The notes under the pieces: generated by a model
The model's input: only the letters and a program-made list of their open reading frames with translations
Told to the model about the DNA's origin: nothing
Database searches by the model: none
Position numbers and translations under genes: made by a program
Assembly (NCBI GenBank): GCA_013397845.1
Contig: VZTG01007433.1
Location: forward strand, 71,866 to 135,865
Source of the DNA: Melanocharis versteri
Lineage: Eukaryota; Chordata; Aves; Passeriformes; Melanocharitidae
Length of the DNA stretch: 64,000 bases
Direction: 5' to 3'
Shown here: positions 13,101-25,400 of the stretch, in pieces
How the letters are laid out: every line of letters starts with the position of its first letter
Position numbering within the stretch: the stretch's first letter is position 1

Positions 13101-16100
13101 TTTGGACAATTTTACAGTTGTTCTCAGATTACAATAAAATACAAGCCAGACTCTAGAAATGTGCACATATTATTTTTAGCCTGTGTCAGCTCTGTCAGCT
13201 CTGGCCTTATAAGATAAATTCAAAACTGCAGCTTTCCAGAAAAGCTCTCAGACCGCTCACTGTTCAGGGCCATGTGAGATGAAATAGAGGTGGGAGGAAC
13301 ACCCTTTTCAGGGGCGGGCACAGGCCATGTAAACAGATGTGTCCGGGCTGAATGGGGAGCCTGAATGGTGGCATTGTTCCCTGCCTTCCCTCCCTCCCTC
13401 TCTCTCAGCAGGGACCGGCACAAGTCCCGCTCCCAAGATGAGAGCTTAAACTCTGCCTGTTGCAATTCAAGAAACCTGGACTGCGCTGAAGTTATACGTC
13501 TATCAAATATCATGAATGCTCTCTCACCTCCCCAGAGTCATTCCAGAGGCATTCCTGAGCAGTTTATAGGAGGTTTTTTTTCCCAACACATGGCAGAATT
13601 AATTTTAAAAAGACACTTTCAAAGTTTTTTCCAGTGGGACGTCTACATTTCATAATTCATTGTAGTTTATTTTTGAAAGTTGTCTGTGACCTATGATGAA
13701 TGTATAAACAGTATCTTTAATATATACATATATATAATGCTGTTCAATAGCTTTACATTAAGTGCATTCCAAGAAGGAAGACTCAGGAGATACTATAAAC
13801 ATATTTTATGCAATTACATATGTTAAAGTAAAATCTTCTAAACTAAACTTCTAAGGTGATTGCGGGGACACAGTTCCACAATGCTGATAGAGGTTAATCT
13901 TTTAACTTCCATGCCGCTCCTGAGTTTCCATACGCATGTTCATGGATTTATTTCATTGGGAGCTCTTATTGTGGAATACTTGTAAAGGTCACATATACCA
14001 GCATTTGGAAGCTTGCCCAGGTTGCTTTAAGTAACCCCAGGGACAGAGAGTTATGTTGTTTCTGAGGCCTTTGTAGGGAAGAGACAGGAACAGTAACGCA
14101 ATTCTAGTTTAAGGGTTTAACTAGACTTTGTTTCATGGAGATAAAACCGCACAGTTGTCCTCAGTTACGTTCAGAAACTGAAGCTATTAATGAAATAAAT
14201 GAAACTTATAAACTGAAGTTTTTCATTAAATATTTAAGTCCAGTAACTTGTTATTCATTAAATACACGCTGTTGCATTCTGCTGCACAGGAGTGGTGGTT
14301 TTTCCTCCCCCCTTGTAGTGGTAAAAGTTTGTAACCTGTGAATTTCAGATGTGTAAATTCTATCATTGTGCCAACTGTGTGCATGAGGGTAATGAATGCA
14401 TTTTATAGGCATTTCTGTGAAATGAAGCATGCCAAACATCACCAGAACAGAAAATGAGAAAGTGTAACAGAAGGAAGAGGGTAAAGGAATGTATGCTTTG
14501 TAAGTGCCAGTTTGCAATTCTTTCATAGTCAAAATTTAGGTGTAGTTCCTCTGTAACAGCTCAAAGGGCACACATAAATCATAGGTCTAGTTAATTTTCT
14601 GACCCCGAGTCATTTTTTTGTATCAGCAGTGGCTTGAGGGAGCAAAATGAACCCAACAGTGTGCTTTAAACAGTATTTCAGGGTCACCCTGCCAGCGCTC
14701 AATTTGCAGCTCTGCTGTAAATCTGCTGTCACAGGCAATATATAGGAGTGTGCTCAATCCTTTTTTTGGCAGGGATAGGACTTGCTTGTTTATTTTTTGG
14801 CACACTATTAAAGTCTAATTTGTTGTGGCTATTTTTTTCATTCAGTACGATGATTCTTTCTCAAAAATAGTAATAGGGAGTAAATAAGGTGGCCTGATTT
14901 AATTTCTTGTTCTGCCATACACTCTGACTTTGTGTCTCATGTCATTAATAGATCTAGTAGGATTTTGGCATGAAACCAAAGAAGGGGAGGGAGGAAGGGA
15001 TGAGCTGCAGAGAGAGCTGGTGCCTTTCTCAACCCAAAAGCAATGTCAGGCCTATCAGCCTTCTTTTTAGTCATCCCTGACAGAGCTAGAGGCATTTCTC
15101 TATACATAAGTGTGTCTCATGCATTCATGAGGCTTTTTGACACCACAGCCTCTTTTGTAATGAGATAGATCACAGCTCTGCCCTTCTCCCAGCTGCCATA
15201 TGGTGCAGTGGAAAGGGGCTTTCAAAGGGAGAGCCAGACTGAGGAGCTGAGGCAGGGAGAAGAAAGCGATCGAACAGCAGCAGATGAGATTGATTTATTT
15301 TCACAGTGAAGGGGGCAAGATACTATGACTGGTGGAGGGGGGGGGGTGTGCCTTGGAGTAGAAAACTGTCTCCAGAGCTGGCGAACAGGCTGTTGGGATG
15401 ATAGCCATGTTATGCTTGTTCTCCGGGCACAGAGCTTGAAAATAAGCATACGCATTTTTGTAATCTTAGTAATGCTGGCTGAGAAAAGCTGAGAAAGACT
15501 TACAGCCCCAGTGCCTCAGTACAGGATCTCAGCTGCCTCAGCCTAGTTTAGATTTTACATTTCTCTGAGAGTGAAAACTCTCTGCCCTACTATGTGTGCA
15601 TAACTGTAAAGCTTTAGTCTGACAATGTTAGAAGATTCCAAAAAATATCTGTCTTCACCATGGGTGTTTGGAGAAGGACTGTTTAAAGGAAAACATCAGA
15701 TGATAAATTCTTTCTGTTCAGTGAGTGCAAATGCACTAAAATCAACTGAGTTTTTTCAGACTTACAAGTCATTAACTAGTTTTACCAAGGTGACTTACTC
15801 TATTAAAAAAGAATAATTAACTGACTCAAATTTACTATGTGCAACTTTTCCTGTCTTTTACTTCATTCAGCTTCAAAAGGAAGTCTGTTTCATACCTGCC
15901 TGCAGCCACTTTGACTTCCAGATTTGGTGACCGAATATTTCAACTTGAAAAAGAAAAACAAAAATCATATATGTGTGTCTTAATCAAAAGAATTTCCTAT
16001 TGAGATTTCTTAAATTGTGTGGCAAATTGGACTTCGATCTCGAATTCAGTATAGATCAGAAAAATACATGTAAGGACACATTTCTCAAAATTTAGGAAAA

Positions 16101-19100
16101 ATTCTGATAAAACTGATTGGAATTGCAGTTTTTATTCCCAGAAGAATTATTAAATCTGTGTAATTATTTTCATATCCCTGTGGGACTGAACTAAAGTATG
16201 CAGAATGCGCAGGAAGGGAATCAATACAGCTTTTGTAAACAATGCAATGTTTTGTTCTAAATACATTTAAAGTCATTTTGTGTCTCCTGAACCGCTTCAA
16301 GAGAGTTATGGGAATTAAAATTCAAGAGACATGTGAGAGGACTAGCAAGATCAAAGATAGAGACCATTTCCACCGGAAGGGAGGGTACATGGACAGAAGA
16401 GGCAATGAGAGGGATGTGGTACAAGTTTAAAAAGTTGTTCTTGGCACAGTTGCAAGGGAACCATTATTCACTATTTCTCAATTAAATGACTGGAAGACTC
16501 CCAACACCAATTTAAAATAAAAGTTTTGAAATGAATTAAGTAAACCCTTTCATCTCAAAATGCATGATTAAATTGAAGCTTTCACTGTTACTGTGAATTC
16601 TGAAGGCCAAAAGGATGGATGGGTTTAAACAGATTCATTTGAAGAAGAATAAAGTTGATATTACAGTACCTTAGACGAAAACTGTAGCTGAAGAAGTCCT
16701 AGAAATGGTGCATTTTGGGGAACTGGGACAACATGTCAGGAGAAGCAATTAATTTCTAATTTTCTTGTGTCTTCTTACCTCTTCTACTGACCACTGGCAA
16801 AAGCCCAAATGTATATGAAGTTAACATTTTATCTTCCCCAGTATAATATTTCTTTTGTTCTTATAAAATATTTATCACTTCCAAGAAAGCTGGGCTCTAT
16901 CATTACTCCGTTTATCCAGTTGGGTACCACTCATATGTTTAATTCTGTAGTTCACTTTTGAGGTTTAATTGAAGGGAAGATATTGAAGCATTTGGGAGAT
17001 ATATCAGACAAAGAAAGCTGTCTCAAAGGGGAACACTCCAGTCCACATCCCATGAGACAATAAGGGAAGCTCAAGTGGTTCCTGGAAGTGACTCTAAAAA
17101 AAATACTACTTTTCTAAAAAATTAACTACTTGACTTGGATTTGACATAAGAGTGCATTTAAAACTGACAGATTTGTTTTTAATAAAAAAAAAATACAGCT
17201 TTTGTAACAGATGGTGTTTCCATTTCCCAAACTGTGCTGCTTAAGTTTGTTTATCAACTATTGCAGATGGCAACAGAGCTGTTGGGACAGACCACACAGG
17301 TCCACTGAAAGCACTGTAATACCTGGTGCAGAGAAACAGGATTGTCCTTTCACACTATTCCCTGGTCAGAGGAGGTGGGGAAATGCCAGTCTGAATTCCA
17401 TTGGCTTGGATTCAGCAATGCCTTTGAGTCAGCAAGGCTCGTTTTAAGTTAATGATGGTGCTACACACCGCCCTCGTGGTAAACGTGTGCAAGGGATCAT
17501 GTTCCCCTTTTATGTGCATGTCAGGCCTTGAGAAAAGTAGAATGAGATGAATAAAACCACCAAGATTATTTCTGAGAATTTTTACATGAGTCATCCAAGT
17601 TTCCTATCTTTCATAATTTAAATGATCTATATAATTGTGTTTTTCCTTCTGCAAATAAAAACATATACAAATGAATGAAGGGAAGGAAAATAATATTTTT
17701 GTAAGCAAGTTGTGGTTACAAAAGAACTATTGTGTTAATTGTTATTGCACTTTTTTTCTCTTAATTTGTCCTCACTAGGAATAATTCATATTGTCAAGTG
17801 AAAAGACACTGCCATTGCTAATCATCTTAAGAAATACTGCTGCTTTTTGAAAAATGAAAAGCAACATTAGGGCTAAATTCTAACTCTGCATGGTAAATCA
17901 GTGTTAGTCACAAGCATATTTATTCAGTATTCATCTTATCTAGCTAATTTTACAGTCAGAAGAGAAAGGCAATTTTATAAAAAAGAACAGAGATGTAAGT
18001 ATTTTTTTTCTTCTTTTATTATTATTATTGTCATTGTTTTTATTAATATTTTCATTTAAGAAATGAAGAAATGCTCTGCTGGGTGTGACTAGTGGCCTAG
18101 CTTCCAGGAGTGCTACAGGGAAGGACATGTGAGCCTTTGCACTTCCAGAAGTCCATTTCCCTTGGCCCCTGGACATCCAGAATTGTAGTACTATCTGGTT
18201 TAGGACTAGGCAGGCATGCCTATTAATCTATTTGATGATCTTTTGACCATGAGTTTATCTAATCCTTAACCTCTAGACAGGAAATTGGAAATATCAATAA
18301 CTAATGTGAAAGAGGGCATTCTTATAATATTTAAATCAGTGATTTACAATGCAAATGAATTCTTTTATTAAAATACAACATTTAATATGTTTTATGGGAT
18401 CACAGAATTTGACCAAATAGCTCTTGGTTTACACATAAGATTTAAACCAACTAGCATAATTTGTGATATTCAAATAGACAGATTTACAATTTGTTTTAAG
18501 ATATATCATATATAGCTATGAGTTTAATTGTCTCAAGAATGCCAAGTACAATAAAACAAACTGAAAATGAAGTGTTCATAAGTTTAATTGAAGAGAGTTG
18601 AAGTACTTCGCGCCTTGCTATATTCTAAGTAAACTGCTTATGCACTATCATATGGTCATGACACACAAGTGAAGTGAAATGTTCTTAACAAGGTCAAGCA
18701 AATTATTTAAGAGTTTGATTTTCATAAGGACTTGGTCTCAAGTATAGATTAGAAGAATGAGTATAAATTGCAATTCCTTTAGACAAATGTCTTTGTTCCT
18801 AAAATTAGTCTCTATGTATTATATTTGGGCTACCTGGTAAAACTTCCTTATTCTTATAGGCAGAAAAGGAGCTAGAAACTTGGTGCTTCAAGGGTAGGTA
18901 AAGCATGTTAATTCATAAAACATTTCAGCAGCCTCACAATATTCCCAGTCTGCCTTGCTTGTGGATCTGTTTTGCAAACCAACAGAAATTGTATTGCATG
19001 GGGGTAGTTTTGTCCAGTTTTTTTAAAAAGGATGCTAAAGCATCAAAGATATCTTGCTTCACGTACCACAGCTACAGAGAGTCCCTAAGGCCGTGTGATC

Positions 19101-20352
19101 CAGACTAATATTTATCCCTGCATAAGGATATGACATCTATCTTGATTTTCACTGAATACAGAGTTTTAGAAAATAATTTGACAGGACATTACACAAGAAT
19201 TGCTCTACTCAGGAATCTCAGTGCATGATTCTGAGTAGCACAGAAGTGTCAAACTGCATTTGATTTCAGTTGCTGTTATTCATGTATGGTTTTGACAATG
19301 AAGGCATTATTATATCAGACTTTTTCAAGTACCATAATTCGGCACCTCGTCGCTTTACCAAAATTATGTCCCGTCAACAACAGCAATGACAGCAAGAAGT
19401 ATGGGATATCTGTAGAAAGAGATGCATAGTTTATATTTAAACATAATGTGATACACTTAGAGCCTGTGGTACATATTGTTTTGCTTTTTTTCAGAGAAGT
19501 TAACTAAGAGCACTCGTTGTACCTTGAGAGCCTTGCAGCCTCCAGGTAGGTCATTGCTACGGTTTGGAACTGAAATTGTTCTTGAGTCTTGCCTGGCATA
19601 AGAGGATTTTGAGAGAAAGGTTTCTCATTGATGGTATTCAGAGGAAACAACTGCTCAGAAGGGACTAGGCAGCTTCTATTTTATCAGAGAAACCTTTGAA
19701 AGCTATGACTAACAGTACTGAAAACTTACATTTGGAAATGCATACACAACAAAGTTACAAGTTGTTTCTACATTGAACGGAAGATTTTTTGGAACACTTA
19801 ATGTATCACCTATTGCTACAAGTCCTCATTTTAGCAGCATTTATTCAGCAAGACTGAAGTAAATAGCTCAGACACTGCATAGCTAAACTAATACAAGCAG
19901 TATCCCACAGCTTGACACTAGTTAATCCTATGCTTTTGAGGGAAACATCCTTTTCATTTTGTACCCAAAATTTCCAATAGCAAGATGAATCCAACTTATA
20001 GGTACAGCAAAAAAATGCCTAAACTAGCACTGTTAAGAAAATATGCTTGTAAAGGCTGAGTAGAACTCTGCTCTCCAATTAAAACAAATTGTTTTAAATT
20101 TAAATATAATAATTTTTGATAGTAATGAAATAGATCAATAGAATATAAGCAGAATGCTTAAAAGAATCTTAGGGATTCTTTAAGTCTATGTGGGAAATAA
20201 AACATTCTTATGTAAAAATCCTTATTCCTGAGTTAAGGCATTACCAAAACTGAGTAATATAGGTTATCCTTGGTACTGAAGCAGAAGAAATCAGTAGAAA
20301 TTATGGTGCTTGAAAATGGTTTAACATTCAGTCATTCTTAAAAATAAATTTT
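7101..20352. other. Upstream gene desert, block 2
   Basis: No gene was recognised. Local texture includes a G10 run at 15337-15346, a small GC-richer pocket with CCCT repeats at about 13230-13450, a (TTA)n stretch near 18016-18030, and a short CpG-dense patch at 19335-19375 in otherwise CpG-poor DNA. Open frames are all under about 120 codons and unrecognisable. Confidence 0.55.
15337..15346. repeat. G10 homopolymer
   Basis: Ten consecutive G on the + strand, flanked by GGTGGA on the left and TGTGCC on the right. This is a G-rich simple run, not part of a gene. Confidence 0.9.
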
Positions 20353-20412
20353 CTTTTTTTTTTTTTNNNNNNNNNNNNNNNNNNNNNNNNNATTTTTTTT
20401 TTTTTTTTTTTT
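20353..20412. other. Assembly gap inside a poly-T run
   Basis: Twenty-five N (20367-20391) are bounded by T runs on both sides (from 20354 and to 20412). The gap is probably a collapsed or unreadable homopolymer, so the true length of the run is unknown and little unique sequence need be missing. Confidence 0.9.
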
Positions 20413-22059
20413 AAGATACTACATAGAACCATCCAATTCCTTTCATTGGAAACTCCTGGGTTTTCAGCAGCTTTTGTTGAAAGCAACCTCTTGACTTTAC
20501 TAACTTAAGTTACAAAATTTTGCTATGTACAGACTGTCATAAGAATTGTAGTGTTGCAGTTAATTAAAAAAAAAACAAACAAAAAAGAAGAAAGACAATC
20601 TCTGTGTTCCTTACATCTGAAAGTGTCCAATGCTTTTACCCACAAAATATCTTCAAAGAAAATGATACTGTTTTTGTCCATGGCATTGCACATGCTGAGA
20701 TATGTGGTATCCTGAACTGTGTGGGCTGGGAAGGAAAAAATATGGAAGGACTACCTTTCATGCTTAATGCCCAATAAATGTTAGTGCATGAAATAATTAC
20801 TTTGTGTCCAGTTTCATTACTCATTATGCTCACTGCATCCTATTTCATTGATCTCTCATAAGCTGGAAGTGTACTTTGGTTTGCTATCAAGGTTTATAAC
20901 TTTCTGTCAGATGTTTTCTGCTACATTCTGGAAAAAACACCTAACCTCAAACATAAGTCCTGTCATTTTGTCCTCAGGTTGAGCACAGGCCAATGGCATA
21001 CATTTCTACAGTCTTGAAAGATGCTGTAGGTAATTCCTTAAACAAAACCCAATATAAGCAGAGGCTATATTTGCACAAGTAGCTATAAAGTCAAACAAAT
21101 AAGCCCCCATTTCATTACTGAATACAGTGCAATAAGTACATTCAGCCTCTGAACACAAACACATTTCTTCTGGTAGTTCAACCCTACAACATATTGAAGA
21201 ATCCCTGTGGCCAAATAAAGTAAGATGAAAAAATCCCATCTAACAAGAAGCAGGATATTATCCTGTTCGTCACTTTTATAGTGTCACATGCCTTCTGATG
21301 TTAAAGCTGGATCGTACAGCTATTTCGTCACACAATAAGTAAACACTGAATCTCTCCTCTTCCTGTCCCTGCTCCTTCCTCTCTGACCCTCAGAGGAGCT
21401 GTGTAAAGAGCAAAAGAAAGGGAAAAAGGACGACTTACATGTGCTAGGATTTAGCTTCTGGCAAGAGACATTATAAGGAATCCATTTCCTGGCACGTAAT
21501 TTATATGTCCAATCCTCCCTCCCCCTCCTTTTCTTTCTCCCACCCTTCCCCCCGTTCCCCTTCCAAGCTGTCTTCTCACCCTGCAGTGCTTGCAGCAACT
21601 TCCTGCCGTGTGTTTGCTTTCTATTTTCATATCCATGGGAAAAGAATCTGCTCTAGCACAAGGCTGCTATCCTGTCTGTGCCCATGCCGGTTGTCACTGC
21701 CACTTTTCGCTTAGGCCACCGGTATTTGGACTCCATTAAGAGATGGTAAAGCCATCCAGCAAATGACAGTCATTAAATTTTAGCTGAGTCAGCTCTTCTC
21801 TTTGAGGTTTTTACTTTCTGCTAGCAAGCTCTAGACAAAATAAAATAATTTTCAATTTTAAATATTTAATCTAAATCCTGGTTTACAGTTTTATTTTTGG
21901 GGAAAAGAATTATGTCCCTCTTGCTCATTAAAGGGCTCTCTGTTGTGTATCTTTGATGCTGCTTTGGGCAGCTCTGCTACTTTGATCCTCTTAGAAACAG
22001 GCTCATTACAACATCCACCTCTCAGAGTAATACTTCAAAGCTTTGCAAAGGACAAAGAG

Positions 22060-22400
22060 AGGAATTTAGAAACAGAGCCGAGTGGCTGTCACGTATCTTG
22101 ACTAAATTAACTTTGTATTAAGTGTTACTGGCCCAGCTGCAATTTTGAGAGGAGGAAGCAAAGCAGTAATTCTACGTTCTTCTTTCATGCATTTTTTATT
22201 GAATTAATAAATACACTTGAAATCTTCTAGGACTCTGCCACAGCGTCTGCTAAACAAAGCAGATACCACAGTTGTCATATCAAAGTTAGAAGCTGCTCTG
22301 GAGATGTTAAAATGGCAGATTGACGTTGTCAATTGAATTGATTTCAGACTGATAGAGTCAATATTAATCAACCAGTGAGATTAACAGAGTAAGTAGACAG
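22060..22400. promoter_or_regulatory. Candidate conserved non-coding element (composition only)
   Basis: A block of complex sequence free of simple repeats and long frames, with a dense run of homeodomain-like cores. Several TAAT/ATTA cores, the palindrome TCAATTGA near 22329-22336 and ATATTAATCAA near 22361-22371 fall within about 60 bases. The look and the setting, a desert next to a developmental protocadherin gene, fit an enhancer. No alignment supports this yet, and chance in AT-rich DNA is a real alternative. Confidence 0.2.
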
Positions 22401-25400
22401 TTCTCAAAATCATTATCTCCAGAACCAGCAGTAACCATATTCACCTTCAACACTTTCAGATCTATTCTGGCTGTAATGATTAGTATTATTGGTCATTCTC
22501 CAGCCTAAATTTATTACTTCTGACATGTTTGACTTTGTACTTTAGCCAGGAAGTCATTACCATTACAATATACTATTTTCACTATGTGCTTTCAGCACAA
22601 ATTGCACTGCAGTGCTACTAACACAAGCTTCTTAAGTAGTCTTGTCCCGGTGAAGGTACAATGGCAATTAGAGAACTCAACCATATCCTGAGTGTCACAG
22701 TCATGATGCCTAGCAGGAGTGAGCAAACCAGTCTAGCCCTGGTGGGGGAATGTGAGCTTAGACTCCCAGCTTATATTGCCATAATCCCTGCCACGAGAAA
22801 GGTTTTTACATTTGAAATATCAGGTGACTCTGGTTTAGGTGGTAAATGATTCCTAACACAAACCTTCTGCATGTGCTGTAAGTCAAATGCAGGAGCCATT
22901 CATTACAGACTTTGAAAACCTCTATGTTGGTCTCTCTCAGAGACAGCAGAAAGACAAGTTCACTTGAAAGTTATGATTTTATTACTTATTCTATTTATTC
23001 TGCCTTTTGAATCCTTTACCAGATGGTTTTTCTGAACAAATCAGACTACCATTTTCTGAGATCCCACTAAAATAATCCAATCCTGTGTCCTGGGGTGGAA
23101 TACTTTGCTAGGCTTGAGACATTATTAATTTAGAAAATTCTCCTTTAACTAACAGGTGTTTTACACTACAGAGTGTTACAATGCAAGTTGTACTTCTGCT
23201 TTGAAAGTGTAGTAAGAGCGTAATAAACAGAAAAAAATCAGCAGGAAACCTGCACCTCTTAGGTTCCAGGATGGAAGGTGCAGATGACTGCCATTTATCA
23301 GGCCTAGACCATGTTCATTATGTGCTTTATTGCTCCAGAAGAACTGTCATAGTACCTTGTTCACACATATTTCTACTCTATCTTCTCAGCAATCCTTAAA
23401 ATGTACTTATGTGCCTCCCTTAACCATTAATTTCCTTCTTGCAGGGAGTTATCAGTGAACATAATCAATGAACTATGATTTTACTAGAGGGAAAAAAAGA
23501 GATAGTGCTTTATAAACTTTTTATAATACAGAAAATTTCTTAGAAAACAAAGAAAATCAGATTTTATACACATTTGGTCTGCCCACATGTATTCCTTTTT
23601 GAGGTATGAATTCAGTGCTAATATAATTTCAGGCTCTTTGTCTTGATTCAACAGGACTCCCAGGAGTCTTCTGGGAAAACAGAGAAAGAAAATATGACTT
23701 GAATAGATCTCTAACATGGATGAATTTTAGGTAGAACATTTGAGAACCAACAATGAAGCTGGTAGTTAATTTATTCATCCACTTATTGAGGAATCTACTT
23801 CCCAGCAACTCCAGCCCATATCAGTCTACCCAAATGAATGATATGGTGACCACCTGCTTCAATTTTTGTGAATGATTTGGTCTCTGCTGTTAAATTGTCA
23901 AATCGGAGATTAAGTATCACTTTCATTTCCCTGTCAATATGTCCTGCAGCTGAAGCATTCTCCTGAAAGTTACTGTAGGCTAGAGATAGAGAGTTGCTGC
24001 TGTTTTGGACCCTGGAGAGTTACGTGCTGTCCTGAACACGGAGCCTCACCATGATACTTTATTCTTCTCTATTTTTCTCTTTAATGTAAGCCACGTTCAA
24101 GTCGGCCTAATTTCTGATTGATCAAAGCCTTCCATTCAGAAGGCCACTTAACCTTTGCATTTCAGTGACAAGTCTGGAGAATCCACTTGGCACAGGCAGA
24201 ACCCATGCTGGAGGTTAGGAGTGTAAGAGTGCAGACACCTGCAGTGTGACTTATGTCTTCATATATGTGTAATTTACGACCCTGCATGCTGGGTAAACAA
24301 GAAATCCTAGATTTGTCTATGTCTGGTTTGCTTTGAACATTGATGCCTGCTCTTTCTGGAATGTAAGGCGTCTGTATAAAGAGACTAATGTTTTGCAATA
24401 TAGCAGAAATGTGTACTGCATGCTGCATGAACTCTTGGATCAAATCTTCCCTTCAGGAGAGTGGTCTTTAGGTAGAGTAGCACTTCGCTGTTTCTACTGA
24501 ACCTGATCTCTGAAGCAATTTTCTGAAGTAAAGATCAGGTTATAATGCAGTTTCCTAAAATTTTCCCACTTTTATTCTCTCATTAGCCACAGAGGTTTTG
24601 GGCACTGACAGCAAATCTCAACAGCAATATTTTCTCCACTAGCATATCACTGACAGAGCCAAACAGTGACAAATAGTGTCCTTTCATAGATGCAGTTATT
24701 CCTCACTATTTCGTTCACATTTCTGTTGGCATGGGCATGCTGTCAACATAGTGATTTTGAATAGCAGCGCATTAACGCAGAGGTTTTTATGACCTTCTTT
24801 TATGTAGAGAGGTATTTATTTCCCTGACTGTGCTAAGCAAAGCAGGAAATCTTGAGATATTCTGAATAGTCTTCCACTTGTGAACCGACCTTTGCCATTT
24901 CTGTCTCTAAACTTATGGTGTATATATTGCCAAGAAACTCAGAAGTATTTGAACAGAATACTTGCTGAACTGACGACTTGCCTCGAGGAAATAAACTTCT
25001 GTAACTAAGCTCCTGGAAAAAGCTCTTTTGGGGAAATTGGAGGTTTACTGTCCTGATGTTGTGCATACTCTCCTGAGGGTGATTCTTTCAAAGTTATATC
25101 CTGCTCTAAATTTCTCACCATTTTTAACACAGTTGATCTTTAGGCAATGAAATATTGGTTTCTATTCACATCTAAATTCTTCTCAGTTCTTTCTCCCAAA
25201 GCAGATCCTAATCCATAATTCAGTTTCCTTTTAATATCTGCTTCAGGCATATCTTCATGGAGAAATAGACTGAATTTTACACAGTTGTTAGCATACTCAA
25301 TGGAACATCCATGCCCAGTATATGAGGAAACCCAAATTTTAGTGATTATTTTAGTTGGCTCATAATGTTTAACAGCTCTCTGCCATGTTCAGGTAAATAA

